Below are positions 44,510 through 55,104 of a DNA stretch of 64,000 nt, one piece after another; within the stretch, counting starts at the first letter, position 1; each line of letters starts with the position of its first letter. This stretch comes from Acanthopleura granulata (lineage: Eukaryota > Mollusca > Polyplacophora > Chitonida > Chitonidae): the NCBI GenBank assembly GCA_016165875.1, contig JABBOT010000081.1, positions 1-64,000 on the forward strand, written 5' to 3'. The translations under genes were made by a program, and so were the position numbers. The notes beneath the pieces were generated by a model. The model saw nothing but the letters and a program-made list of their open reading frames with translations. It made no database searches and was not told where the DNA came from.

Positions 44510-44664
44510 CTAAAAACAAAGTTACTAAGGATTAGTTAAGTGGGTGAGAAAGCTGACACTCTAAACTGCTACATGCTTGGGAAAGATAAAAGTCTGTTAC
44601 ACTACTTGGAAAAGGTAAAAGTGCATCACTGTTATACATGTATTTTCAAGAAAACAACAGACTC

Positions 44665-44788
44665 CTGATTTCCAAGTGAATTCAGTTTCTGGATTTCCAA
44701 GTGAATTCAGTTTCCAGATTTCCAAGTGAATTCAGTTTCCAGACTTCCAAGTGAATTCAGTTTCAGGATTTCCAAGTGAATTCAAAAC
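44665..44788. repeat. 25-bp minisatellite, five copies
   Basis: Unit 'gatttccaagtgaattcagt' plus 'ttc.g'; step 25 bp (667 to 692 within 44 kb). Four full units and a final partial one, each with a GAATTC. In the intron between exons 4 and 3 of JMJD4. Confidence 0.92.
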
Positions 44789-44831
44789 ACATGCAAAATG
44801 CAGACTTGGGTATTTGTTCTATTAACATGCA

Positions 44832-45077
44832 GGGGGGCTCTGTGGCTGAGGCAGTCAGCTCGCTAACTGGCCACCGTGTCTGTCACCAATGCAGTTACTG
44901 TGAATTCAAGTCCAGAGTAGGTTGACTTCCTCTTGGGCCAACCTGTGGATGGTCATGTGTTTCCCCCAGGCTCTGCTCAGTTTCCTCGCACCATATTGCT
45001 GGCCACCGTTGTTTACTAGTAAGTGAAATATCCTTGAGTAGAGCATTAAGCACTGATCAAATAAACAGATAAATATT
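44832..45077 (+). mobile_element. SINE family 1, plus-strand copy with an internal deletion
   Basis: Head 'gggggctctgtggctgaggc', B-box-like 'tgaattcaagtccag', then a jump from 'gacttcctcttgggc' to 'caacctgtggatggtcatg', 3' block 'cttgagtagagcattaagca', tail 'aaataaacagataaata'. Confidence 0.85.
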
Positions 45078-45180
45078 AATACGCAATATAAATATTCACT
45101 TTCATATTTTATATCTAATGAAATACTCAACTGTGACTAGACCCCACGTGTATTACAAAAACCATTAGCACATAAAATGA

Positions 45181-45460
45181 GGTTTTATCTCGTTTCTCAT
45201 ACAAGAGCGTTTTCTTCTCACCACGATCCTTTATGGCCCATGTAGTCAATGTGGTAAAAAATGCAAGGACATAAAATATGGTTTTATCTCATTTCTCATA
45301 CAAGAGCGCTTTTTTTTTTCACCACGATCCTTTAGGGCCCATGTAGACGAAGCAGTAAAAAACACTAGAGCAGAAAATAAGGTTTTATCACGTTTCTCAC
45401 ACAAGAGCGTTTTTTTCTCACCACGATCCTTTAGGGCCCATGTAGACGAAGCGGTAGTCA
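45181..45460 (-). repeat. About 100-bp tandem triplication including the end of JMJD4 exon 3 and its splice donor
   Basis: 'ggttttatct' starts copies at 45181, 45280 and 45381. Each copy runs through 'catacaagagcg', a T-run and 'tcaccacgatccttta' to 'gcccatgtag.c.a'. The third copy is the real exon end. The first two therefore carry the last ~25 bases of the exon and its GT donor (GTGAGA in copy 1, GTGAAA in copy 2). Unit identity is high, so the duplication is young. Confidence 0.88.
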
Positions 45461-45553
45461 TCAACCTCATCATTACGACAGTCCCAAAACTCATTCAGCC
45501 AATCAGGGGTGAAGTACTTGGGCATCGTGTATGCATGGTACCCTGGGAAATCT
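45422..45553 (-). CDS. JMJD4: JMJD4 exon 3
   Basis: Residues 155-197 plus two bases of Trp 198: DFPGYHAYTMPKYFTPDWLN then EFWDCRNDEVDDYRFVYMGP and KGSW. 'WLNEFWD....DDYRFVYMGPKGSW' is a JMJD4 signature just before the HxD. Acceptor 'tgaaatgcag', donor 'gtgagaaa'. The 3' end of this exon and its donor are repeated twice more downstream in the intron (45181-45380). Confidence 0.92.
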
Positions 45554-45908
45554 CTGCATTTCAGAAAGGTAAAGTCACAAGTTAAAACCACAGGAATACT
45601 AACAACTACTGAATTTCACCCACTGGTTTCATGAATGTGTTATTAGTTTTCCTATAAATTTCTTTATACCTACCATGTTGTGCTGTTTGTTTATTCGTGT
45701 GACTTTATCGTCTTCTGCGCACGTGAATCCAATTGACAAGTGCAATATATAACTGTGAGAACATCATACGTTCAACTCATGTCGCCCAAGGTCAAGTGTT
45801 GCTGCTCAAGTCGTGACGTCAATATATTCCAAAGCGTTTGTCTATGAATTTAGATGTGTTGATGTTCAACATTATATGTAATAGGACAATCCAGAGTATA
45901 ACACAATT

Positions 45909-46016
45909 GGTGTTTTCCACTGTCCTCAAGCCTATATCACTCACAAGATGGCATCTACCATTCTGATGGGAGGACACCCACGACCATCTGCAGGTTGATG
46001 GCTGCTTTGAATGTGC
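45909..46016 (-). mobile_element. SINE family 1, short fragment
   Basis: 'gtgttttccactgtcctcaa', 'gatggcatctaccattctga', 'cacccacgaccatctgcagg'. Diverged and truncated; in the JMJD4 intron between exons 3 and 2. Confidence 0.6.
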
Positions 46017-46900
46017 CACCTTATTGGTTGGAGATTAGAGAAAGAGGTCAACCAGAAATGTGCAAAAGAATGTCTAAACAACCCTGTTTCGGACCTTCCT
46101 GTTTCAGCAAGGTGTTCAACTTTCATTTTTGCCTATTTCTCACATGTTAAAAGATTAGAAAACAGCAAGTCCAAATAGCACTAATGTTATATTTAGCCAG
46201 TCAGCTTGGACAGGTGTCTGGGTAATCCTATAGCAGACGTAAAAGAAAAGACAGCAAAAAATATAACCAAGGTTATTTCAGAGGGGTCCATACAGACCTA
46301 AATGAGCACAGGCATTTTTATATGACATGCTTGGTAACTCTAAAAATCACATTTTAATCTGGATTTCTGAAAATGGGATACGCATTTCAGCATTAGAGGC
46401 AAGACACTCCTTTGTGGTGCAAGGTATAAGGTCCCCTTATTATTACAACCAAAGTGAGGCCTCCTGTTTGAGACTTTGAGGAATAACTTCAGACATCATA
46501 ATCACAAGAAAACCTGCTACTTCTACATAATTTTGAACTAAGAATGGATGATGCCACAGCGGAAACAGATGCCTTCTACAGCGATAGAAATATCTTACCC
46601 TTGACTGGTCAAATTGAGAGTATGGCAGCCCATTCAACTATCGCCACCTGGGCATTCCTGTTTACTTTCAACTGCGATATCACGGTTATCCTACATCACA
46701 AAAATAAAAAGTGTCCTTTTTGGAAATATAAATTAGTTTCTTTATCGATACATATATACACCTGATCTAGTGTTGCCTTCTCTTATAAGCTCCTAAGGGT
46801 AGTGTGGACCTTATTTTAATTATGTTCTTGGAATCGACAGTACAAGGATAATGATATCAAGACAGTGACAGATTGTGACATCAGCGAACACAGCTCATAC
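46017..46900. other. JMJD4 intron, no further feature recognised
   Basis: AT-rich intron sequence between exons 3 and 2. Short frames on both strands show no domain. Confidence 0.4.
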
Positions 46901-47066
46901 CGTGTAAAATGCCAGTCTTTCAGATAAAGACTCTCCATGGATGGAGCATATCCAGCTCTGATGTAACTCTTCCAGTAGTGGATGTATTATCCAAATGTCA
47001 TATCACATTTGGGTGGGGATGAATAGTGTTCTCGTTTGCAGTCTGCAATGGGGACAGTCACATGCC
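46901..47066 (-). pseudogene. JMJD4: JMJD4 exon 2, contains in-frame TAA
   Basis: Residues 99-154. Reads HVTVPIADCKREHYSSPPKC, then DMTFG, TAA, YIHYWKSYIRAGYAPSMESL, then YLKDWHFTR. Acceptor 'tatatttcag', donor 'gtatgagc'. Conserved JMJD4 features (V.DC, YWK.YI.AGY, LYLKDWHF.RDFP) flank the stop on both sides in the same frame, so a frameshift is not the cause. The phase (1 in, 2 out) means that skipping this exon would also break the frame. Confidence 0.88.
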
Positions 47067-47227
47067 CTGAAATATACAAATATGAATCATAAACTGAACT
47101 GGCATCATTATTTTATTGTCAGAACTCCCATACATGTATGTACCAATAACAACACAAAAAAAAAATTCTCATACATTTCCTCAGTAATAATGACGATGAT
47201 GACAATGGTCAAGGTGGTTAGAGAACT

Positions 47228-47350
47228 ATAGCAATGACCCATGTGCCTCTCACTAATGCCGTCACTGTGAGCTCAAGTCCAGCTCATGCTGGCTTCCTCT
47301 CTGGTTGTACGTGGGACGGTCCACCTGCAAACTAAGGGTCAGTCATGGCT
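47228..47350 (+). mobile_element. SINE family 1, middle fragment
   Basis: 'agcaatgacccatgtgcctc', 'tcactaatgccgtcactgtg', 'agctcaagtccagctcatgc', 'tggcttcctctctggttgta'. It stops after 'gggtcagtcatgg'. In JMJD4 intron 1. Confidence 0.78.
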
Positions 47351-49250
47351 TCTGTAATTCTTCCACCTTTTCGCATGTTTGCAAGGCATTTATTAAAGCA
47401 TATTCTGACGCCATTATTCTGAGTCGCCTGATGAAATTATACCTTTAGTGAAGCTCTGAAATCAAATTAAACATGTGTATAAATTGCAATGAAATTTCTC
47501 TTTCATATGCGAAATGTTTGAGGAATTAGGGTAGGCCAGTTTTCTCCTAACATAATGTTGACTTCTGTCATAGACGTGAAACATTTTTGAGTTGACATTA
47601 TTACAACACCACATGATGCTTCTGGGTCATTAGTGGTACAATAGTACATAACGCAGCTTTTGATCCATTAATCACATAAAGCAAGCTGTAGGTATAAAAA
47701 CACTAAAAAATGTCCTTCCTGTTGATGCAATAATTTCATAAAGAACACCCACCTAAAACTGCATTCCCTCATTTTTGGTGGCCCAAATGACACACACTGT
47801 CAAATAACCAGATGCCTACAACATATCCAAATATCATTAAGGGTTGACCACCATTTTCTCAAAATAAGTCAGCTGGAATGCAGGTACTAGCATCCTATTG
47901 CCATAGCAACAGGGTGTAGGGGGCACTTGCTCATTGGACAATATTTTCCTCTGTTTAATCATAGACACAAGTAATGGCCTTTCTTTCGACCATTATTTGT
48001 CATAGTTTATACCTGCAAAATTACCTGGCTGTACTTCAACACACTTCACAGATACAGCCAATCCCTACCCATCCCTACCATTTTCTGTGCGCCTCAGTCT
48101 TGGGTTCAAAGTCAAATTAGTGCTTCTATACCTGTACATAGTCCCTGATGTAAATGAATTTACCATTTACATTCAGGGGAGATAACCACTGCAGTGCAAC
48201 TATTATCTGGGTGATCTTCCTATACCTTTATGTACTTTTGCTTTCTGTGTTATGTTTATGTTGTTCATGAACTGCACCACAATTTTCTGGGTCCAGCAAA
48301 CAGTCAGCCGCAAGAGCATTAACATTTTTTACAAACACAAATTATGAATTTATTATTATAGCTTCAAATTATGAAAAGAGACAACGGGTTAAGTGGATTT
48401 ATTATCTCCCTTCGATGATGATCATTATGCATAATAATACACAAAATATTGAACAGTGGGAATCACATTCCATACATAATATTTAAATGAGAGGTGAAAA
48501 CCATAGGATGTAAATTCACTTTCCCTGGGACTGTGTTCATGTTATACAAAACATCACATTGGAATATTTTATTTATGACAACACACATCTACAATTATGT
48601 AAAGCAATTTTAAATCAGCTAAGACTTGATGGTCAACTACTGATGTAAAAAGTCTGCTAAAAAAAACTACTATAAACACTCCATAAAGACAATTTATCTG
48701 TGAAAGTGATTTTAATATACCAGTAACAATTATATACACCAAAACGCATGACAGACAATCAACCACTGGAAGATGGGTTTATCTGTTGACAAATCACAGA
48801 TGAAAATTACCCTCACCAGAGCACATCTTACATGTTATAGAATTGTGTCAATATTTCTTCCTCCTTTTTGGGGAGGGGGTGGCTGGATTAGCCTGCTGTA
48901 ATTTTTCAACCTTTTCACATAATTGCAAAATTTTTATTCAAGCATATTCTTAAAGGATTGTTCTGTGTTGACTGATAAAATTATGTTTTCTGTGAAACCC
49001 TGAAACTGGCTAATCCAACCGATGTTGATTTGTCTCCAAAATGAAATTAATAATGTGCATAAATTGTACTAAAAGTTGCTCTTCCATATCAAAAGAGGTT
49101 GAGAAATTAGTGTATATAAACATTTCACTGATTTCTATGTTTTACATTTTCAGTCAGTGTGAGTATAAATATTGGAAATATATTGTGAAAGTCACAAAAC
49201 ATAAAACTTCTACAAATCTAATCAAATTTAAAGAAAATTCAAAAACAAAC
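47351..49250. other. JMJD4 intron 1, no exon recognised
   Basis: About 1.9 kb of AT-rich sequence. Two loosely similar AT-rich blocks near 47360-47540 and 48880-49100 share 'tgcaa.attttattca.agca', 'tattct' and 'ctga..aaattat', suggesting an old duplicated element. No coding sense. Confidence 0.4.
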
Positions 49251-49253
49251 TTT

Positions 49254-49336
49254 ATTTTATTTATTTATTCAATTGATTGGTGTTATTATATGTCATTCGC
49301 ATGACAGCAGTCAGCATTATGGTGTGAGGAAACCTG
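49254..49336 (-). mobile_element. SINE family 1, tail fragment
   Basis: 'tttatttatttattcaattg', 'attggtgttattatatgtca', 'cagtcagcattatggtgtga', 'ggaaacctgg'. Close to the donor side of JMJD4 exon 1. Confidence 0.65.
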
Positions 49337-49485
49337 GAAAATTTATTTTAACATAAGAATATCATTAAGTACTAATTATCTTTCATTAATTTTAAATCTG
49401 AAATATTAACAGCCTGCACACTTCATTTGACAACAGGCTGTGCACTAACTATATACCTATATCTTACCCTTACTTCCTTACTTAC

Positions 49486-49780
49486 CGAAATTTTCTATCA
49501 AAAAAGTGAGGTTAGGTTTTCCATCCTTCGTGGCCCAATCCTGACGACTTCTCCAGGCACTGGTCGCCGTTTTCCCCAAGATAAACGGCACATTTTTCAT
49601 CAGGTAATTCTCAAAAATGTATGTGTATGATGGCAGAACATCAAACCTCTCGATTGTTTCAACTTGAGGATTTCGGTGCTGAATGATTGTCTGGGTGGAA
49701 ACTTCCACAGCCGATTGTGACAAAAATACATCATGTACACATGCAACATCTGCATTCTCCTCACCTTCAGGGCACTCCAT
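49486..49780 (-). CDS. JMJD4: JMJD4 exon 1
   Basis: Residues 1-98 plus one base of Gly 99. Starts MECPEGEENADVACVH. The conserved part is SYTYIFENYLMKNVPFILG then AWRSRQDWATKDGKPNLTFL, which is the JMJD4 N-terminal pattern (WRSR..WV..dGkPNf..L...fG). Donor 'gtaagtaag'. The start ATG at 49778-49780 is the first in frame that I can justify. Confidence 0.85.
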
Positions 49781-50709
49781 CCTCAGGTGATCGACCGAAC
49801 ATAGCTTATGATTATTATTTTTTTTTCACACAGAGTGCCTCGATCAGTTCATCTGTATCTTTTTACTCTACCTGTGAATACCTTTTCTTGCCCACCATCC
49901 CCCCCCCCCGGGTTTTTTTTTTCAGAATTAACTTCTAAAAGCTGCAGGTTAATTTCAATTTAAAACGGTCTCCACACGTGACGAAATCTGGACGTCACAT
50001 GGTGGATTATAACGTTATTGACCCCGGATGTTACCGACTTCAAACTCAATGTTATAATATCTATCAACTCCCACAATGATGACAACTGTTCGTTATTAGC
50101 TCACTTTACCCTCAAAATATCTTGCCCAATATCTGTCTCCATGTGAACATTTACATGTATTTGCTTACTTACGCAAATGACATTCTGTTGTGCAACAACT
50201 ACAACAACAACAGATTGTAAGGGGGGTAAAAATGTAGCCCCGTCTGCTTCAAGTCCCAGTCGGACTGGAAAGGCGGGTGGAAGCAAGTAGTTTCAGCTGG
50301 TAAGTCAGTCAATTCCTGCATTTTGCCGAAACAGTAAATTGAAAAACCTTGACATACATCCCCTCGTTAACATTGTCGTTCTAACCATCAATATTGAAAG
50401 CTCGATCGCGAAGTAAAAAGCTACGCGCACAGAATCCCTGACAGACCGACTATCTATATATCCAGCGGACAAAAGCCCCGCCGCTTTATTTAACTCACAA
50501 ACCTATCCAGAGACGACTATTACTTCAAAACATAACATTTTTCATTTTTTGACAGGTGTTTCACTTTGGTGCTGCTGCGAAACTTGGCATTTTTGTACAT
50601 GTGGTTTAGTTTAAAAATAGATAACAAATAATGAGATAATAATTCTGTAAATTTATTACATAATCAGTCACTGTCTTTCACAGGCTTGGCTGATCTCAGC
50701 AGGAGTACA
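49781..50709. promoter_or_regulatory. Head-to-head intergenic region, JMJD4 and N4BP2-like remnant
   Basis: 929 bp between two divergent coding starts, so it should hold the JMJD4 promoter and may once have been bidirectional. It contains 'acacgtgacgaaatctggac' with 'gacgtcacatgg' (half of a cAMP-response-type TGACGTCA and an E-box-like CACGTG), at 49974-50002. There is a C-run near 49895-49909. No core promoter element can be fixed by eye. Confidence 0.35.
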
Positions 50710-51171
50710 ATGGTGAACAAGGAGACCCGTAAGAAGAAGAAACTACGAAAACAACAAGAGCGATAAAAACGGAAAGAACTGCTTCTAAAAGCTGGTGACT
50801 TCCCATTTGTTAAAAATGAGAGAGTTGTGCGATATATCCAAAGGTCAAAGGTCATGTTTATTATACGGTTCTTATCGGGGTCAAGAAAGTCAACAATAGT
50901 GGAAATTTTGCAGAAAAAGTACAAAAACCACCAAGTTTGTTCTGCAGACAATTTTTTCTCAAGAAACGGAGGTTATGACTTTGATATAAATTTGCTGGGT
51001 GAAGCCCACTTGTATTGCCAGAATTTAGCATCTGCAGCATGCGATAATAAGAAATCCGTTGTCATCATTGATAATACGAACGTGATGAGATGGGAAATGA
51101 AACCATATTTGGAGTTGGCAGTCAAGCATAATTATGTGGTTGTCAGATTTCAACAAAATCTTTTTCAGTAA
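50710..51171 (+). pseudogene. NEDD4-binding-protein-2-like P-loop kinase copy, broken
   Basis: Reads MVNKETRKKKKLRKQQER, in-frame TAA (50764-50766), KRKELLLKAGDFPFVKNERV, then VMFIIRFLSGSRKST, QVCSADNFFSRNGGYDFDIN, LLGEAHLYCQN and VVIIDNTNVMRWEMKPYLEL. This is the N4BP2L1/N4BP2L2-type AAA/kinase domain (family: LPGSGKST, STDDFF, F...LLGEAH, IIDNTN...WEMKPYV). Walker A is degraded: SGSRKST has Arg where the Gly before the catalytic Lys should be. After the Walker B-like IIDNTN block the frame ends at VVVRFQQNLFQ, losing the usual 'P.T.W' and later residues. A gene fragment or exon of a larger gene is possible, but together the defects point to a pseudogene. Confidence 0.8.
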
Positions 51172-51946
51172 ATATAATCCCCTTGTTCTTCCTACAATTG
51201 GAATGTTCAAACCATGAACATGTAAGATAAATGGTACTTTTACAAAACTCTGTAAGTTCAGTTTCTCGTGGCTATTCTCAGAAAATGATGTCTGTGTTAT
51301 AAGGCAATATGATAAGGTGATTCACCAAATTTTATGAAACTTGCCCTTTAATGAAAACACATATGAAGTCACGTGCTGACATCATATATATTGGAGAGAT
51401 ACAGCTTTTTAGTTATACAGTGTGGATTTTGAATTTCCCAAAGGATATATACATATAGATGCATATATTCTTCTTCTGGCTTACCCTAAAGCCATCCTTG
51501 AAAAATTCTTTGTTGAAAAGAATTTTCATGAAAAAACAGGGTCGATTGGTGAAGAAATATTTTTTATGTTCTTGCTAATGAAATAGATAAGGGTTTTAAA
51601 GAAATTAACATGGAGAGAAAAATATAAAGAAAGAAAGAAATTCCATCTGAAGCCCAATAAAAAATTTAGCTAAGGGTCCTTCTTTGGAAGGTAGAGCAGT
51701 TTACCTGCAACAAACACATTTTTAGTAATGGCCTAATTCTTCTAATTTTCGGAACAGATATTGTTACTGCACAAGGCAAAAAGTCAAATTTCTCTCCTCA
51801 TTTTTTATTCTTCCTGACTCACATAGAGAAAGATATTGATATGCTGTTCATTAAATGGACGAAAAAAGGGAGAAAAAAGAAACTGTTATATGTATATTAC
51901 AGATTGTTTTGATGTTTAAATTTGCAATTTTCTCTGATTGTTACAG
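51172..51946. other. No recognisable gene
   Basis: AT-rich sequence downstream of the N4BP2-like remnant. The missing C-terminal part of that gene was looked for and not seen. Confidence 0.4.
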
Positions 51947-52070
51947 GTAATCACCCACTGAAGTGGTAGCACTAAAGGGTGACAACTGTTAAAAGGCGTG
52001 GAAAGAGCGGTTTGTTTCCCCTTTTTTTCAGTCCTGAATAAGCTAGATAGCAGTTGCGAGTTTCGCATAT
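51947..52070 (+). repeat. Diverged direct repeat, copy 1
   Basis: 'aggtaatcacccactgaagt', 'actaaagggtgacaactgtt' and 'ttttcagtcctgaataagct' are matched by a second copy at about 52582. Spacing is about 635 bp. Confidence 0.65.
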
Positions 52071-52581
52071 TTGTACGGGAGCAGAACGCGTCATACGGTA
52101 GATGATCAAAAGCACGTGTTCATTCATGACATTTTCTTAACATTACAGACTTGGGCGACAGCCCAGTATAGAGCTCAGTGCTAATTTTTGCCTGTGTGTT
52201 ACACAGAGTTTTCCACTTGAAACAGTCTTGAGCCCATGTATAGCCTCAAATGTCATACAAACACATAAAATGGGCGAAGTGGGCTGAATTGTGTGTGACT
52301 GCCTATGGTTATAATGCTTTTAACATGGCCACAAGGGATTGTTTATCCACCAGCGAAAGAATTCCGTTCATGCGCAGTCGAAACAGTTATCTGACTTACA
52401 CAACCGTGACTGGCAACCTATGTCAAATGGTTTAAATAGACAAATTTTCTGGATGGTAAAATAACGTCATACATTTGATATTGTTAAACATTAACTGTCC
52501 CATCCGTTTTAGTGTCGAAGAAAGTCATGACTGTATACTTCAAAATTTCATTTACAAAGGTGATTGCTTATATACCATTTG

Positions 52582-52705
52582 TAATCACCCATTAAAGTCG
52601 TGACACTAAGGGGGAACAACTCTTAACAAGATTTGGAAAGAAAGGCTTGCTTGTATCCATTATTTTTCAGTCCTGAATACGACACAAACTGGCAACTGAA
52701 GTCTT
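52582..52705 (+). repeat. Diverged direct repeat, copy 2
   Basis: 'gtaatcacccattaaagtcg', 'actaagggggaacaactctt' and 'ttttcagtcctgaatacgac' match copy 1 at 51947. Similarity may continue weakly downstream ('catgatcaagatcagctg' against 'agatgatcaaaagcacgtg'). Function unknown. Confidence 0.65.
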
Positions 52706-53086
52706 CCAGGCGGGAAGCAGAATAAGGCTTGGGTGGAATACAGTATGTGTATGTCCATGATCAAGATCAGCTGAAATACAGTATGCTGAAATACGTGTAC
52801 TGTCCATGTACAACTAAAGTTTTGCCTATAAAATTTGGGGGTTTTTGTTTTTTTCTTTTTTTTTCAGAAGCACATGAGGATCTTAAAATGATACTTATGA
52901 TGGTAACACCAGATTTTTTCTGATAAGAAATTAATAGAACTCTGAGCAAATTTGACAGACATTGGTGAAAAATTACTTACATACACCATTAAACCTCAAT
53001 TTAATAAATAATTATGAAGACATTGAATACCATACTGAAATACATCATACAGTGGGCTATTGATCCTGGTCCCTTTTAAAATCCAT

Positions 53087-53215
53087 GGTACTTGTTTTAT
53101 CTCTTTAAAATACAGATTTATCAGCATCACCGCCAAAATGAAGTTGATTGGTGGTACTTGTTCTATCCCTTTAAAATACAGTTCTGGCTGCATCGCTGCC
53201 AAACTGAAGTTGACC
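53087..53215 (+). repeat. Two-unit tandem duplication of about 65 bp
   Basis: 'ggtacttgtt.tatc.cttta' and 'aaatacag.t' then 'gc.gccaaa.tgaagttga' occur twice in a row (starts 53087 and 53152). Short open frames on both strands cross it but show no domain. Confidence 0.75.
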
Positions 53216-53219
53216 TGTG

Positions 53220-54785
53220 CCCAAAGGTGCGCTGCGGCCAAAGTTTGAAGGAACTTTTTCCTGTGAAGCTGATGACAGTCAGACAGACACACAGACACCA
53301 GCAAAAACAAAACTACTTTTGGCAAAGCTTCATCACAGGTGTACATATGTAATGTTCCAGATTGTGAAATAATCCATCTTAATGGGTGTATAAAATGATG
53401 TTAAAGCTATAATCATATGATTATTACTTCCTAAGATATAAGAACTCTGATTATGATTTTGTTTTCAACTTCCTGAACCAACTGTACACACTGCACAACA
53501 CCTGTGATTCTTGTTCCCCTCCTCAGAGAGATATACGTTACATAGATGAGTCATGTGTACCCAGCAAGTTAACAAATGGTGGATGGGTAGGTGGATGAAC
53601 AGATAGAGAGACAGACAGACAGGAGAATCATGTCTTCCTATGTTTCAGCAGGGAAGTAGACAGGCTAAGAATAAAATGGTTTACATCTACATTATTTTAG
53701 AAATTCCTGCTGTCATGTGTTAATGAAGTCTTGGTAGTAATAAGTGGCCAAGCCTTCAAATAGGTGCCTGACATTTCTGAAAGCACCCTTTTACCGAAAG
53801 CAGTGTGATCCAAGAGACCTTTCGTCCACTAATAGATAACATAGGCAACACAGCCATACAACTTCATCCAAAGGGGTGTTTTCACAAATGTCAGGCACCT
53901 ATTTACCTATTTGACTCAAAGTGACTGAAGAAACTCGCGTGGCAGTTTGCAAATCTAGCATTCATTGTTTTCCACCAATATGGTGGACATATCTGTATAT
54001 CACATATGGGAAAGGTCATCAGTAACTTGCCAGTGGTCATTGGTTTAGTCTAGGCACTCTGAATGTTTCATGTGACCACAAAACACACTGCCCTGTGAAA
54101 AGTGAGCAATTCTCGAGTAGCTGTTGAATAGCAATGAAATAGATGTGTATTTCAAATCAGCTAATCTGTTGTCTTTCTCAATGTGAAGATGTATGTTAAT
54201 TCAAAATAGAATTGCCACCTTGTGGACGAAGCAGTGACACGCATGATACTGGTTAGGACATGACACCTCAGGCCACTTACTTGGTGTCTCCCTGAAGAGT
54301 GGACTCAAGGGAGGTCACTCTTAAGTGACAATTTACGAACAATGTATTCTTTGGGGTAACATTTGATTGCGGTGATTTTGAATACAGGTGATCCAGGACA
54401 GTTGACGTATTGATTACGATTTGGACCCTGAGGTGGCTGGTTCAAAACCTAGAGTGGTCTCAACCCTGAAAATAATTCAGTTGCATTTTTGAGAAATAAA
54501 TGGTTATTATGCGTCTATGCCTTGCACACTTTGTTAAGGCAATAAGTAATATATATTTTTATAAATAACAGATTAGTAAATTTATATTTACTTAAATATA
54601 TGTATGTCTTTAAAAGTTTGTTTTCTTTCTTCCTGTAACATGTGTGTACCTTCTTCACCTTAAATTTGTGTATTTGCAAACCAAAGAAGTTCAATGCACT
54701 ATTATAAACAGTTTCCTCATTTGTTAGAATGCTTTTAATTTTATTTGCTCAGGGTTTAATCATCCTGGGGAAATGAGCATAAACG
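53220..54785. other. No recognisable gene
   Basis: AT-rich, with 'gacagacagac'-type simple sequence near 53605. A 'tgtcaggcacctattt' block near 53890 is the reverse complement of 'aaataggtgcctgacatttc' near 53758, giving a small inverted pair about 130 bp apart. Confidence 0.45.
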
Positions 54786-55018
54786 TCCCTCCATGGCCAA
54801 GAGGGTTAGCGCGCCAGCACAAGGCAATGATCCAGATACCTCTCACAAATGTAGTCGTTATGAGTTCAAGTCCAACTTGTCCACTCTCCAGCTGTATGTG
54901 GGAAGGTATGACAGCAAGCTTGGTTGTGGGTTCCCCAGGCTCTTTCCGATGTCCTCCCACCTTAATGGTGGCAGCCTTCGTTTAAGTGAAAAACACCAAT
55001 CAAATAAATAAATAAATG
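54786..55018 (+). mobile_element. SINE family 1, nearly full-length
   Basis: Head 'ccctccatggccaagagggt', 'tagcgcgccagcacaaggca', B-box-like 'gagttcaagtccaac', body 'gtgggaaggtatgacagcaa', tail 'aaacaccaatcaaataaata'. Part of the 3' block is deleted. Confidence 0.88.
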
Positions 55019-55104
55019 TACCCGAACTGTAAAAATGGACAGTTTGGTAAATATAGCTCACTGCTTCATACTCGGTATAAGAAGAGAATCTAATTGCCGG
55101 TTGG

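Larger units (their letters stand above)
40659..49780 (-). pseudogene. JMJD4: JMJD4-type JmjC dioxygenase gene, seven exons, with an in-frame stop (whole gene)
   Basis: Join of minus-strand exons 49780-49486, 47066-46901, 45553-45422, 44509-44424, 43260-43079, 41484-41341 and 40727-40659: 1074 bp, 357 codons before the terminal TGA, all phases consistent. JMJD4 is an Fe(II)/2-oxoglutarate oxygenase reported to hydroxylate a lysine of translation termination factor eRF1. Iron ligands are present: His 202 and Asp 204 (PFHADVF) and His 282 (SGWHHQVHN). Codon 125 is TAA (46987-46989) inside the conserved stretch CDMTFG-stop-YIHYWK. It may be a real nonsense allele, a young pseudogene or a base error; otherwise the gene looks intact. 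The C-terminus is about 50 or more residues shorter than I remember for vertebrate JMJD4. Head to head with the N4BP2-like remnant. Confidence 0.85.
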
